Shown piece after piece: positions 1 to 8,791 of a stretch of DNA of 64,000 bases. The notes below the pieces were generated by a model. That model was given only the letters and a program-made list of their open reading frames with translations, was not told where the DNA came from and searched no databases. The first letter of the stretch is position 1, and every line of letters begins with the position of its first letter. The position numbers and the translations under genes are program-made. The stretch is from VRUE01 sp963764365 (GTDB lineage: Bacteria; Actinomycetota; Thermoleophilia; Solirubrobacterales; 70-9), in assembly GCA_963764365.1 (NCBI GenBank), contig CAVXSI010000015.1:1-64000 (forward strand), given 5' to 3'.

Positions 1-130
1 CGCCGGACGTCCGCACCTCGTAGCCCTCGTTGCGCAACGAGCGCCGCAGCACATCGGCGATCTCCTCGTCGTCCTCGACGACCAGCACCCGCCCTCCGAC
101 CAAGTCGCCCCCGTTCGAATTCGCAAGCAT
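1..130 (-). CDS. Response regulator, N-terminal fragment (runs off window)
   Basis: Only the first 43 codons are present; the gene continues beyond base 1. Reading leftward from an ATG at 128-130, the protein begins with a short tail and then a receiver-domain beta strand, VLVVEDDEEIADVLRRSL, followed by NEGYEVRTSG. The acidic pair in VEDDEE is the usual metal-binding site of CheY-like receivers, and the spacing is that of OmpR- or NtrC-type regulators. The phospho-acceptor Asp and the output domain lie outside the window. It is divergent from the next gene across about 93 bp that should hold both promoters. Confidence 0.8.
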   Translation of the reverse strand, partial: MLANSNGGDLVGGRVLVVEDDEEIADVLRRSLRNEGYEVRTSG

Positions 131-223
131 CGCAACGATGTTAGCCCGGTCAAGCCGCGATCCCCGCTGCTTTTAGGGCGAATTTATGCAAATGGCCGCC
201 CAGGGCCCTCTCGCCCTCGCACA

Positions 224-1375
224 TTGGTTGATCTTCCTAATTTGCTGGGTTTAGCGTGCGTGATGACACGAATTCGACGCTATGCTGCAGCGGCGATGGA
301 GGGGCATCCGGCGGACGGCGCACTGAGCGCCTGGGGGGAGATTGCAGACAGGGGCTGGGACACCCTGTTGGTCGGCAATGGCCTCTCGATCAATATCTCC
401 CCGAAGTTCGCCTACGACTCCCTCTATGGAGAGGCGGAAGGGAGCGGCGAGAGTGGACCGCTCGATCCCGAGGACCTGTCGGTCTTCGAGTGCTTCGAGA
501 CGGACAACTTTGAGGTTGCGCTGGCCAAGCTGCGAGACGCGATTTCGATGGCCGAGGCCCTCGGGCAGCCGGCAGCCCCTTACTGCGAGCGCTTCTCAAG
601 CGTGCAGGCGGCACTTGGGGCGGCGGTGAGGAGCGTCCACCTCAGGCGGTCGCAGGTACCGGACGGGTCATTGGCTGCGATCAAGCGTGAGCTGCAGCGC
701 TATGGCTCGATATTCAGCACCAGCTACGACCTGATCCTCTACTGGGCGACGGGGCACGAGGAGGACTTCGCCGCGTTTCGAGACTGCTTCTGGGGCCCTG
801 ACAACTCGTTCGACCCCCGCGATTGCGAGATTTGGAATGGCAACAGGGCGACCTACTTCATGCACGGGGCACTGCACCTGATCGTCGACGGTGCGGGCAA
901 GACCCGGAAGCTCAGCGGCGCCGACCAGACGTTGCTCGATCAGTTCGGGAAGTCCATTCCGTCGGATCCAACGGCGAGGCCGTTGCTCGTCACCGAGGGC
1001 TCAGCCCACGACAAGCTGCGTGCGATCGAGAGCAACGACTATCTCTCGCATGTCTATGACTCGTTCAAGGAGCGCTCGGGTCCGCTGCTCGTGTTCGGGC
1101 ACTCTCTTGGTGACCAGGACCGTCACCTGATCGACGCGATCAACGCCAATCCCGACAGACCCGTGGCGATCTCCATGATTCGAAGCGAGCAGGACCTTCG
1201 CGAGCGCAAGTCGGCCATCTGGGGCAAGCTCAAGACGAGATCGGAGGATGTCTGCTTCTTCGACGCCGCAACCCACCCGCTCGGGGCGCCGGAGCTAAGG
1301 CGCACCGTGCCGTGGAAAGGCTTCCGCCCGAGCGCCGCCCGCATCGGTCATCCGCCGATACACGAGCGCGCCTAG
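224..1375 (+). CDS. DUF4917-like protein with SIR2-like fold
   Basis: A 383-residue protein if read from TTG at 224; an in-frame ATG at 263 gives 370 residues, and the true start is unclear. The protein opens with LLVGNGLSINISPKFAYDSL, a glycine-rich loop like the SIR2 nucleotide-binding motif. FSTSYDLILYW, YFMHGALHL and LLVFGHSLGDQDRHLIDAI follow, a pattern I recognise from DUF4917 proteins. By family analogy it may bind or cleave NAD or a related nucleotide. SIR2-like proteins often act in phage defence, but no partner gene sits here and the neighbours are housekeeping genes, so that role is speculation. Its base composition looks less GC-rich than dnaE next door, consistent with acquisition by transfer. 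Confidence 0.6.
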   Translation: MVDLPNLLGLACVMTRIRRYAAAAMEGHPADGALSAWGEIADRGWDTLLVGNGLSINISPKFAYDSLYGEAEGSGESGPLDPEDLSVFECFETDNFEVALAKLRDAISMAEALGQPAAPYCERFSSVQAALGAAVRSVHLRRSQVPDGSLAAIKRELQRYGSIFSTSYDLILYWATGHEEDFAAFRDCFWGPDNSFDPRDCEIWNGNRATYFMHGALHLIVDGAGKTRKLSGADQTLLDQFGKSIPSDPTARPLLVTEGSAHDKLRAIESNDYLSHVYDSFKERSGPLLVFGHSLGDQDRHLIDAINANPDRPVAISMIRSEQDLRERKSAIWGKLKTRSEDVCFFDAATHPLGAPELRRTVPWKGFRPSAARIGHPPIHERA

Positions 1376-1403
1376 CCTAGGCCCGGCCGGGCGGAGTAGG
1401 CGC
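1368..1403 (+). terminator. GC-rich hairpin over the stop codon of the DUF4917 gene
   Basis: Arms GCGCCTA (1368-1374) and TAGGCGC (1397-1403) enclose the 12-bp palindrome GCCCGGCCGGGC (1381-1392). The 5' arm contains part of the TAG stop codon. There is no T-tract, so it would be a U-less terminator if it acts as one. A second 7-bp hairpin, GGGGCAG/CTGCCCC at 1441-1461, sits just upstream of the dnaE start. Confidence 0.45.
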
Positions 1404-1485
1404 AATTCCGGGTGCATTTAGCGCGCAATGCGCGTGTTCTGGGGCAGTTGCCATCTGCCCCGCTTGCCATGATCGGCCGCACCTC

Positions 1486-4400
1486 GTGAGCGCATCAGCG
1501 GCAGTCCACCTTCACGCCCACAGCGAGTACTCGCTGCTCGACGGCGCCTGCAAGATCGACGCCATGGCGGCGCGGGCGGCGGAGCTCGGGCAGCCGGCTC
1601 TCGGGCTGACCGACCACGGCGTGATGAACGGCGCCGTCGACCTCTACAAGGCCTGCAAGAAGCACGGGATCAAGCCGATCGCCGGGCTCGAGGCCTACCT
1701 GGTCGACGACGTCGCGACGATCAAGGAGAAGCCGAAGTACGAGCGCAACCACATCACCCTGCTGGCCGAGAGCGACGCCGGCTTCGCCAACTTGGTCAAG
1801 CTCACCTCGGCCGGCTTCCTGCAGGGTTTCTCGCGCGGCAAGGCCAACGTCGACATGGAGATGCTCGCCGCCCACGCCGAGGGGGTGATCGTGCTCACCG
1901 GCTGCCTGCAGTCGCGCTTCTGCCGCCGCCTGGTCGAAGAGCGCGAGGGCGACGCGCGCGCCCACCTCGACGACCTGATCCAGGCCTTCGGCCCCGAGCA
2001 GGTCTATTTCGAGCTGCAGAAGAACGGCATCGAGGAGCAGGAGAAGGCCAACCGGGGGATCGTCCGCTTCGCCCGTGAGCTGAACCGGCCGCTGGTCGGC
2101 ACCGCCGACGTCCACTACCTGCGGCGCGAGGACTTCGACAACCACGCAGCGCTGCTCTGCGTGCAGACCAAATCGACGCTCGAGGCGCCGAAGATGAGCT
2201 TCGACACCAACGAGTTCTATTTGAAGAGCAACGAAGAGATGGCGTCCTCCTTCGCCGAGTGGCCGGAGGCGATCCCGACGACGCTGGAGATCGAGGAACG
2301 CTGCAAGCTGAACATCGAGCTGGGCAAGCTGCTGCTGCCGCGCTACCCGACCGAGGACGGCTCCGAGCCGGAGGCGATGCTGCGGCGGCTCGCGGCCGAG
2401 GGATTGCGGGCGCGCTACGGCGACCCGCCGCCGGCCGAGGCGGTCGAGCGGATGGAGTTCGAGCTCGGGGTGATCGAGGAGATGGGGTTCTCCTCCTACT
2501 TCCTGATCGTCTGGGACTTCGTCCGCTACGCGAAGGAGAACGGCGTCGCGGTCGGGCCGGGGCGCGGCTCGGCGGCCGGCTCGATCGTCTCCTACGTGCT
2601 GCGGATCACCGACCTCGACCCGCTCGCCGAGGGATCTGCTCTTCGAGCGCTTCCTCAACCCGGGTCGCAAATCGATGCCCGACATCGACATCGACTTCTC
2701 GGTCCGAGGCCGCGAGCGGATGATCCGCTACGTCGGCGACAAGTATGGGCGCGAATCGGTCGCCCAGATCATCACCTTCGGCAAGATGGCGCCGCGCGCG
2801 GCGACCCGCGACGCCGCCCGCGTGCTCGGCTTCGACTACGGCAGCGGCGACCGGCTCGCGAAGCAGATCCCCGAGCCGATCATGGGGCGCAGCCCGTCCT
2901 TCGAGGAATGCCTGAAGCCGGGCCAGGAGCTGAAACGGACCTACGACGAGGAGCCGGACGCGAAGCGGATCGTCGACGTCGCCCGGGGCCTCGAGGGGAT
3001 CATCCGCAACAACTCGATCCACGCCGCCGCGGTGGTGATCGCCGACCGGCCGCTGCAGGAGGTCGTGCCTCTGCAGCTGGCCGAGGACCGCAGCACTGCT
3101 GAAAAGGGGGAGAAGCAGTACAAGATCGTCACCCAGTACTCGATGGGGCCGATCGAGGAGATCGGGCTGCTGAAGATGGACTTCCTCGGCCTCCGCAACC
3201 TCGACGTGATCGAGGACGCGATCGAGATCATCGCCCGCTCGCGCGGCGAGGCGATCGAGATGGAGGCGATCCAGCTCGACGACGCGAAGACCTACGCGAT
3301 GCTCGCCGCCGGCGACTCGACCGGCGTCTTCCAGTTCGAGTCGGAGGGGATGCGCGAGGCGCTGCGCAAGGTCGGCCCGACCGAGTTTGCCGACCTGGTC
3401 GCGCTCGGCGCCCTCTACCGGCCCGGCGCGATGGCCTACATCCCCGCCTACGCGAAGGGCAAGAAGGACCCGACGACGGTGCGCTACCCGGACCCGCGGC
3501 TGCGGGCGATCACCGAGGAGACCCACGGCTGCGTCGTCTACCAGGAGCAGCTGATGGCGATCGCCCGCTCGATGGCCGGCTTCTCCGGCGCCGAGGCGGA
3601 CGACCTGCGCAAGGCGATCGGCAAGAAGAAGCGCGACCTGATGGCGACGATGAAGGACAAGTTCATGCAGGGCCTGGAGGAGTCGGGGACCGACCCGAAG
3701 GTCGCCCGGGACCTCTGGAAGCTGAACGAAGCGGCGGCCGACTACTCGTTCAACAAGTCCCACGCCGCCTGCTATGGCTTGATCTCCTACCGCACCGCCT
3801 ACCTGAAGGCGAACTATCCGGCCGAGTACATGGCGGCGGTGATCTCCTCGGTGATGAACACCAAAGACAAGGTCCCGTTCTTCGTCAACCGCTGCGCCGA
3901 GATGGGGATCGACGTGCTGCCGCCCGACGTCAACTCCTCCGACCACAACTTCGTCGTCTCCGAGAACGCGATCCGCTTCGGCCTCGACGCGGTCAAGAAC
4001 GTCGGCCACAGCGCCGTCGAGGCGATCCTGCGGGCGCGCGAGGAGGCGCCGATCGCCTCGATCTGGGACTTCTGCGAGCGGGTCGACTCGCGCGCGGTCA
4101 ACAAACGGGCGATCGAATGCCTGGTCAAGTGCGGCGCGCTCGACTCGACCGGGGCGAGCCGCAAGGGGATGCTCGAGGCGCTGCCGGCGGCCCAGTCGGC
4201 TGGCCAGAAAGCGCAGGAGGATGCGCAGCTGGGCCAGGGCTCGATCTTCGACTTCGGCGACGGCGCCGAGGGGGGAGGGGGCGGTCAGGCTCAGCACCGG
4301 CCACCGATCGCCGCCGCCGAGCACGAGCGCCGCGAGCTGCTGGCGATGGAGAAGGAGACGCTCGGCACCTACCTCTCCTCGCACCCGCTGACGGAGGTGC

Positions 4401-4996
4401 GCGACGCCCTGCGCGCCCGCGTCGACTGCGACCTGGCGGCGCTGGCGGGCAAGCCCGACGGCTCCTGGGTGACGGTCGGCGGGATCGTCGCCGAGTGCAA
4501 GAAGATCCGCACCAAGAGCGGATCGCAGATGATGTTTGCGACGCTCGACGACGTCGAGGGCCAGGTCGAGATGCTGGTCTTCAAGGCCGATCAGGCCGAG
4601 AGCGCGACGGTGATCGAGCCCGACGCGGTGGTGCTCGTCCGCGGCCGGATCGACCACAAGGACCGGGGCGAGACGAAGCTGGTCGTGCAGGAGGCCGAGC
4701 GCTTCGAACCGGACAGCGAGGAGATCGCCCGCGCCGGGGCCGCGGCGCGGGCGCCGACGGAGCCGCTGCGGCTGACGATCGACGCGGCGAAGCTGCGCCT
4801 GCCGGGCGTCGTCGACCAGCTGAAGGAAGTCTTCGAGCACCACAAGGGCGAGGCTGACGTGCACCTGGCGGTTCGCGGCGAGGACGGCCGGCCGACGGAG
4901 ATGAAGCTCGGCGACGACTTCCGGGTGCGGCCGTCGAGCGGACTGCGGGCGGAGCTCGACCAGATTCTCGGCGGCGCCGACGCCCTGGCCGCCTGA
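1486..4996 (+). CDS. dnaE: DNA polymerase III alpha subunit, interrupted by a +1 frameshift
   Basis: This is the replicative polymerase. The first reading frame (GTG start at 1486) gives the PHP domain, opening with HLHAHSEYSLLDGA, and GRGSAAGS near residue 360. The correct reading then moves to another frame, which carries the catalytic PDIDIDF near residue 397, the fingers and HhH regions, and an OB-fold (WVTVGGIVAECKK) near residue 995. The shift maps to GGG at 2631-2633: removing one G restores a continuous 1169-residue protein reading LAEDLLFERFLNPG across the join. Without correction, the first frame runs on to a stop at 3102. The gene is normally essential and no second copy is seen, so a sequence error is the simplest explanation. 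Identity is certain; integrity is not. Confidence 0.9.
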
Positions 4997-5083
4997 GCCG
5001 GCGCATCTCGGCGTCCTCGGTCGCTCGCGTGCAGAGCACGCCACGCTCCCTGCGTCCTTGATCTGCTTGGCTCAGGCGACCAG
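4985..5083 (+). repeat. Foldback element, family 2, copy 1 (dnaE 3' end)
   Basis: The 15-nt arm CTGGCCGCCTGAGCC (4985-4999) covers the last codons and TGA of dnaE. It pairs with GGCTCAGGCGACCAG (5069-5083) with one mismatch. The loop contains GTCCTCGGTCGCTCG, a small hairpin GCGTGC/GCACGC, and then CTCCCTGCGTCCTTG. The same core frame, around a different inner stem, recurs after ilvN at 31935-31984. It could serve as a U-less terminator for dnaE; the shared core suggests a dispersed element. Confidence 0.6.
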
Positions 5084-5104
5084 ACCCCTCCCTAAACTCT
5101 CTCT

Positions 5105-5482
5105 GTGCCTACTACGAGGGCGAAATCGGGCGAGTGCCGGAGCTGTCGCTCCTTCTGCGACAAGATGGTCGAGCCGCGCAGCTGCGTCGAGATGGGGTGC
5201 CGCTTCGTCTACAGCTACGTCGATGCCCTGACCGGCGTCCAGTACGTCGGCTGCATGCAGCAGGTCTTCGGCGCCAAGGTCGAGCTCGACGCGGTGCTGC
5301 GGCCCGGCGGTTTCGGCGGCGTCAAGATGACCGGCGAGCCGCTGCCGCACTGCCCGTTCTCGGTCGAGCGCGCCTACGAGGGGGACGGCGGCGAGTACGG
5401 CTGCGTCAACCGGCGCTTCTTCGACTGCTCCGACGGCGGCCCCGAGGGCCTGCGCGCCTTCGACCTCCGCGATTTCGCCTAA
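5105..5482 (+). CDS. Cysteine-rich conserved small protein, function unknown
   Basis: A 125-residue soluble protein starting at GTG 5105. I do not recognise the family. It has nine cysteines, starting with the cluster ECRSCRSFC, then RSC, MGC and VGC, and later HCPF, YGC and FDC. That spacing suggests a zinc- or iron-sulfur-binding fold. There is no signal peptide or membrane segment. It lies about 22 bp past the dnaE foldback element and 65 bp before the acyl-CoA dehydrogenase, on the same strand. GC and codon use match its neighbours, so it looks like a resident gene rather than recent acquisition. Confidence 0.7.
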   Translation: MPTTRAKSGECRSCRSFCDKMVEPRSCVEMGCRFVYSYVDALTGVQYVGCMQQVFGAKVELDAVLRPGGFGGVKMTGEPLPHCPFSVERAYEGDGGEYGCVNRRFFDCSDGGPEGLRAFDLRDFA

Positions 5483-5547
5483 ACCGATCTCGCCGACCAA
5501 GGTGGATTCGGGCTGAAGACGACACCGTTCCGTGTAGGATTCGCCGC

Positions 5548-6834
5548 ATGAGCGATCAAGCGGCAGTTGCAGAGGCGGAGCAGTTGGTGGAGGACGCGGT
5601 CGGTGGGGGCGAGGCCGAGGGGCCGAAGTTCACGCTGGAGCTGAACCAGGACCAGAAGGACATCCGCGAGTGGGTCCACGGCTTCGCCGAGGGCGTCGTG
5701 CGCCCGGCGGCCGCCGAGTGGGACGAGCGCGAGGAGACTCCCTGGCCGGTGATCCAGGAGGCGGCCAAGATCGGCCTGTACAGCTTCGAAGCGCTGGGCC
5801 AGTTCTTCGGCGACGAGACCGGCCTGACGCTGCCGATCGCAAACGAGGAGCTGTTCTGGGGCGACGCCGGGATCGGCATGGCGATCATGGGCACCTCGCT
5901 CGCCGTCGCCGCGATCTTCGGGCAGGGGACCCCGGAGCAGATGGGCGAGTGGATCCCGCAGTGCTTCGGCAGCGCCGACGACCCGAAGGTCGCCGCCTTC
6001 TGCTCCTCGGAGCCCGACGCCGGCTCCGACGTCTCGGCGATCCGCACCAGCGCCAAGTACGACGAGGCGGCCGACGAGTGGGTGCTGAACGGGCAGAAGG
6101 CCTGGGCGACCAACGGCGGCATCGCCGACGTCCACGTGGTGATCGCCACGGTGGACCGCGAGCTGCGCTCGCGCGGCCACGCCGCCTTCGTGATCCCGCC
6201 GGGGACGAAGGGCTGCGAGCAGGGCGCCAAGGTGAAGAAGCACGGCCTGCGCGCCTCCCACACCGCCGATGTCCACCTCGACGACTGCCGCGTCCCCGGT
6301 TCCTGCCTGCTCGGCGGCAAGGAGAAGCTCGACGAGCGCCTCGCCCGCGTCCGCGAGGGCAAGCGCTCGAAATCGCAGGCGGCGATGCAGACCTTCGAGG
6401 CAAGCCGCCCGACCGTCGGCGCGCAGGCGATCGGCATCGCCCGCGCGGCCTACGAGTACTCCCTCGACTACGCCAAAGAGCGCCAGCAGTTCGGCCGGCC
6501 GATCATCGAGAACCAGGCGATCGCCTTCACCCTGGCCGACATGAAGCTGGAGATCGACGCCGCCCGCCTGCTCGTCTGGCGCGCCGCCTGGATGGGGCGC
6601 AACGGCCAGAAATTCGAGAACGCCGAGGGCTCGATGTCGAAGCTGAAGGCCGGCGAGGTCGCCGTCTGGTCGACCGAGCGGGCGATCCAGATCCTCGGCG
6701 GCAACGGCTACACCCGCGAGTTCCCGGTCGAGCGGATGCACCGCGACGCGAAGATCTACACGATCTTCGAGGGCACCTCCGAGATCCAGCGCCTGGTAAT
6801 CAGCCGCGCAATCTCCGGCATGCAGATCCGCTAG
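5548..6834 (+). CDS. Acyl-CoA dehydrogenase
   Basis: A 428-residue FAD enzyme that oxidises an acyl-CoA to the 2,3-enoyl-CoA and passes electrons to ETF. Family signature 1 is CSSEPDAGSDVSAI. Signature 2 lies near the C-terminus: QILGGNGYTREFPVERMHRD, then YTIFEGTSEIQR, whose Glu is the usual catalytic base position. The ATG at 5548 is chosen because the reading frame upstream of it overlaps the Cys-rich gene and shows no family similarity; the first 28 or so residues (Ala/Glu-rich) form a non-conserved tail. No ETF or thiolase gene is nearby, so the chain-length preference cannot be assigned. Confidence 0.9.
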   Translation: MSDQAAVAEAEQLVEDAVGGGEAEGPKFTLELNQDQKDIREWVHGFAEGVVRPAAAEWDEREETPWPVIQEAAKIGLYSFEALGQFFGDETGLTLPIANEELFWGDAGIGMAIMGTSLAVAAIFGQGTPEQMGEWIPQCFGSADDPKVAAFCSSEPDAGSDVSAIRTSAKYDEAADEWVLNGQKAWATNGGIADVHVVIATVDRELRSRGHAAFVIPPGTKGCEQGAKVKKHGLRASHTADVHLDDCRVPGSCLLGGKEKLDERLARVREGKRSKSQAAMQTFEASRPTVGAQAIGIARAAYEYSLDYAKERQQFGRPIIENQAIAFTLADMKLEIDAARLLVWRAAWMGRNGQKFENAEGSMSKLKAGEVAVWSTERAIQILGGNGYTREFPVERMHRDAKIYTIFEGTSEIQRLVISRAISGMQIR

Positions 6835-6925
6835 CTCGCCCGCTCGCCCTGACCGCGCCGAAGAATTCAGCGTATTGGACTTTGACCGTGCGATAGCACG
6901 GGAAAACTACGAACCGCGAGGTGAA

Positions 6926-6976
6926 GATTGCATATCGCCGCTTCGCGACATTCGTCCAGAGGACGACCGGGCTTCC
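6926..6976 (+). repeat. Foldback element, family 1, 5'-truncated copy D
   Basis: The 3' part of the family core, GATTGCATATCGCCGCTTCG plus GACATTC, is identical to that in the copy after ilvC. A 3' arm containing GAGGACGACCGGGCT follows. The matching 5' arm and 5' half of the core are absent. The outer arm shares 15 nt with the 3' arm of the copy at 41228-41371, so this is a decayed member of the same subtype. It lies 3' of the acyl-CoA dehydrogenase in the sense orientation. Confidence 0.65.
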
Positions 6977-7084
6977 TTGACCGCCGAGCGTGTTGCTGCA
7001 TCCGCGCGGAGGGAGTACTCGGCTGATGCGGCCGCGCGGCTTCCGCTCGTCGTCCTTTGCGAGCCTCTCTGCTGACTACCGAGG

Positions 7085-7302
7085 CGATCGCAATCGGTCT
7101 CGACCCGAAAGCGCCGGGCGCGGTCGCGGGCGACGCGGGAGGCCTGCATGTAGGTGGCGCCGCCGCCGGCCGCAGCCAGCGCCTCGGCGATCCCGCGAGC
7201 GACGAAGTGGTAGTTACGGGGCGCCTTCGGAACCCTCCCGGCGCTCGAGGTGGTTCGCGAGCTCGCGTGGTCGGGTCGTGGGGCGCTTCGCCGTTTCCGC
7301 AC
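7085..7302 (-). pseudogene. Possible transposase N-terminal remnant
   Basis: On the minus strand a frame reads PKAPRNYHFVARGIAEALAA and then GGGATYMQASRVARDRARRF, before turning into low-complexity sequence. The second block resembles the N-terminal helix-turn-helix of transposases found in Solirubrobacter-type genomes, but I recall that only by pattern. No catalytic DDE region follows, and no terminal inverted repeats are seen. It could be a chance frame, and I rate it low. It lies in the patch bracketed by foldback copies D and A. Confidence 0.3.
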
Positions 7303-7378
7303 TTGATCTCGGCACTCAACGAGTGCTTGTACCGAGGCCAGACGGCTAGCCCAACGCTATGCGAGAGGGAGGCTCGGG

Positions 7379-8434
7379 CTAGTTCACTGAACCCAATGGT
7401 ATTGCAGCAAGCTTCGGGTAACTGAGAGTGGTGCCGGAGGGGCCGCTGCATTCGAGTTCGATTTCCGTTGTTCCGGTCGTGGTGATCAAAGCCATCAGCG
7501 AATCACCGGCGTAGTTGCTGGTGCCGGTTGAGCTACCGGCTCGGTCCTGGTAGCTACCATTGGCGATCAGACTACAGGCGATGTTCACATCGGCCCCGTT
7601 GTAGCCCTGCTCCTTGGCGAGCACCAGCCAGGTCCCAGCCGGAACCGTAATTGTTTTGACGAGTGGGCTTTCATAGCCGTTGGCAAAGTAATTGCCTTCG
7701 TAGTAGGCGTGGTCGAGCACGCACGACGGGGTGCCATCCTGCGCTACCGATTGCAGCACCTGGTCACTCGCGCAGCCGCCTCCGGTAATACGGCTCTGAA
7801 GCTTGGTCACGTCAACCCCAATGTTGATCGAGCCCGATGTGCCAGTGCCGGTCAGGCCGCCGGAGGTAGTGATGCCTGTGATCGTGCCGGTCGGCTGGCA
7901 GCTGACCGCACCGGCAGGTTCAATCGCTTTGATCGCACTGCTGCCGCTACAGGTGCCGGTGACCCGCTGCTGGAATTCAGCGGGCAAGAACCCACCGAAC
8001 AGTTCGGCTTCGGGAGCGACGGCACCCGCCGCGAAGTTGGCTGTACCGACGCTGCCCGCGGCGAGGGTCGGGTCGGGGAAGCTGCCGCTGAGGGCACCCC
8101 CCGCCGGGCCGGCGGGGGGTCCGGCGATCGCGTTGGTGCCGTCCTTGCCGGGAGGGCCCTGCGCTCCTTCGCCACCCTGGGCCCCCTTCCCCGCGTACTT
8201 CCTGATCAGGGCGATGATCTGTTTCTTCGTCAGCGGCCCACCCTTCGACCGGGCATTTCTCCTCGACCTTGCCGAGGCCCGGTGGGTGATAGGGCTGGCT
8301 GCCGCCGAGCCGCTCAGTGGAAGGAGGGCGACAGTCGCGATCAGTGCCGCGCAGGCGAAACCGAAGCCGAGGCAACGCGAGTGGCGGGGAAAGGAACGTA
8401 TGGCGACGCGCATGTGCCGGTCATCGAGTTGCAT
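7379..8434 (-). CDS. Exported collagen-like repeat protein
   Basis: A 351-residue secreted protein starting at ATG 8434, which has the ribosome site AAGGAGG ten bases upstream; a second ATG lies at 8413. After basic residues comes a hydrophobic stretch, FGFACAALIATVALLPLSGS, then AAAS, consistent with a Sec signal peptide. A basic segment with KKQIIALIRKYAGKG leads into short collagen Gly-X-Y triplets (GAQGGEGAQGPPGKDG). The C-terminal half is Gly/Thr/Ser-rich with paired cysteines, of a beta-rich type that may trimerise. A surface or spore-coat-like role is an inference. It lies alone, between a degenerate transposase-like region and nfo, with lower GC than its neighbours. Confidence 0.7.
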   Translation of the reverse strand: MQLDDRHMRVAIRSFPRHSRCLGFGFACAALIATVALLPLSGSAAASPITHRASARSRRNARSKGGPLTKKQIIALIRKYAGKGAQGGEGAQGPPGKDGTNAIAGPPAGPAGGALSGSFPDPTLAAGSVGTANFAAGAVAPEAELFGGFLPAEFQQRVTGTCSGSSAIKAIEPAGAVSCQPTGTITGITTSGGLTGTGTSGSINIGVDVTKLQSRITGGGCASDQVLQSVAQDGTPSCVLDHAYYEGNYFANGYESPLVKTITVPAGTWLVLAKEQGYNGADVNIACSLIANGSYQDRAGSSTGTSNYAGDSLMALITTTGTTEIELECSGPSGTTLSYPKLAAIPLGSVN

Positions 8435-8791
8435 CTGAAGCAGGCCTCCTTAACCAGTGTGAACTCGAGTGGCCCCTGCCTCATATCAAATAGAAACTTA
8501 GGTTCCTGCGCCCCCGACCTCACATGTCAAATTAGTGAGGCAGGCTATCAGCCTCCCCCCGCGCGGTGCAAGTGGCACGAAGCCAGGAGAAGACGATCAC
8601 GGCGTTCGCCGCGAGGCGATCTTGGGCCACGTCGAGGCGTAGCGCAACGATCCTCCTCGCTGCCTCCGCTGCCATCACCGCCCGCAATGGGAAAGACGTG
8701 GCTGCTGCCGCGTGGATGCGAGCGCGACTCACGCTCCCGCATCGGACGAAGAGCAGAAACTCGGTGATTGCTGCGGTGCGAGTGGAGAGGG
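8435..8791. other. Intergenic stretch upstream of the collagen-like gene
   Basis: About 355 bp without a credible gene. It holds the 9-bp inverted repeat CCTGCCTCA/TGAGGCAGG (8475-8483 and 8536-8544) in an AT-richer patch just upstream of the collagen-like gene, where its promoter should be. A weaker GC-rich hairpin lies near 8712-8738. The short frames here have no recognisable features. Confidence 0.5.
8475..8544 (-). promoter_or_regulatory. Inverted repeat upstream of the collagen-like gene
   Basis: A perfect 9-bp inverted repeat with a 52-nt spacer, 41-110 bp upstream of the collagen-like start codon. The spacer is relatively AT-rich (for example ATATCAAATAG). It could be a regulator site or a leader-RNA hairpin; I cannot name a regulator. 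Confidence 0.3.

Larger units (their letters stand above)
6835..7378. other. Gene-poor accessory stretch
   Basis: About 540 bp between the acyl-CoA dehydrogenase and the collagen-like gene, which point toward each other. It holds a truncated family 1 foldback repeat (6926-6976) and a possible transposase remnant on the minus strand (about 7085-7302). Overlapping short open frames on both strands show no convincing protein beyond that. Local GC is lower than in the flanking core genes. Confidence 0.6.

Noticed and set aside
2631..2633. Programmed ribosomal frameshift in dnaE
   Set aside because: No slippery heptamer or obvious downstream stimulator; a one-G insertion is simpler, and leuB has the same kind of lesion.
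2606..5044. 812-codon open frame antisense to dnaE
   Set aside because: It mirrors the codon structure of dnaE on the other strand, has Arg/Asp/His-rich low-information sequence and no family motif; typical shadow in GC-rich DNA.
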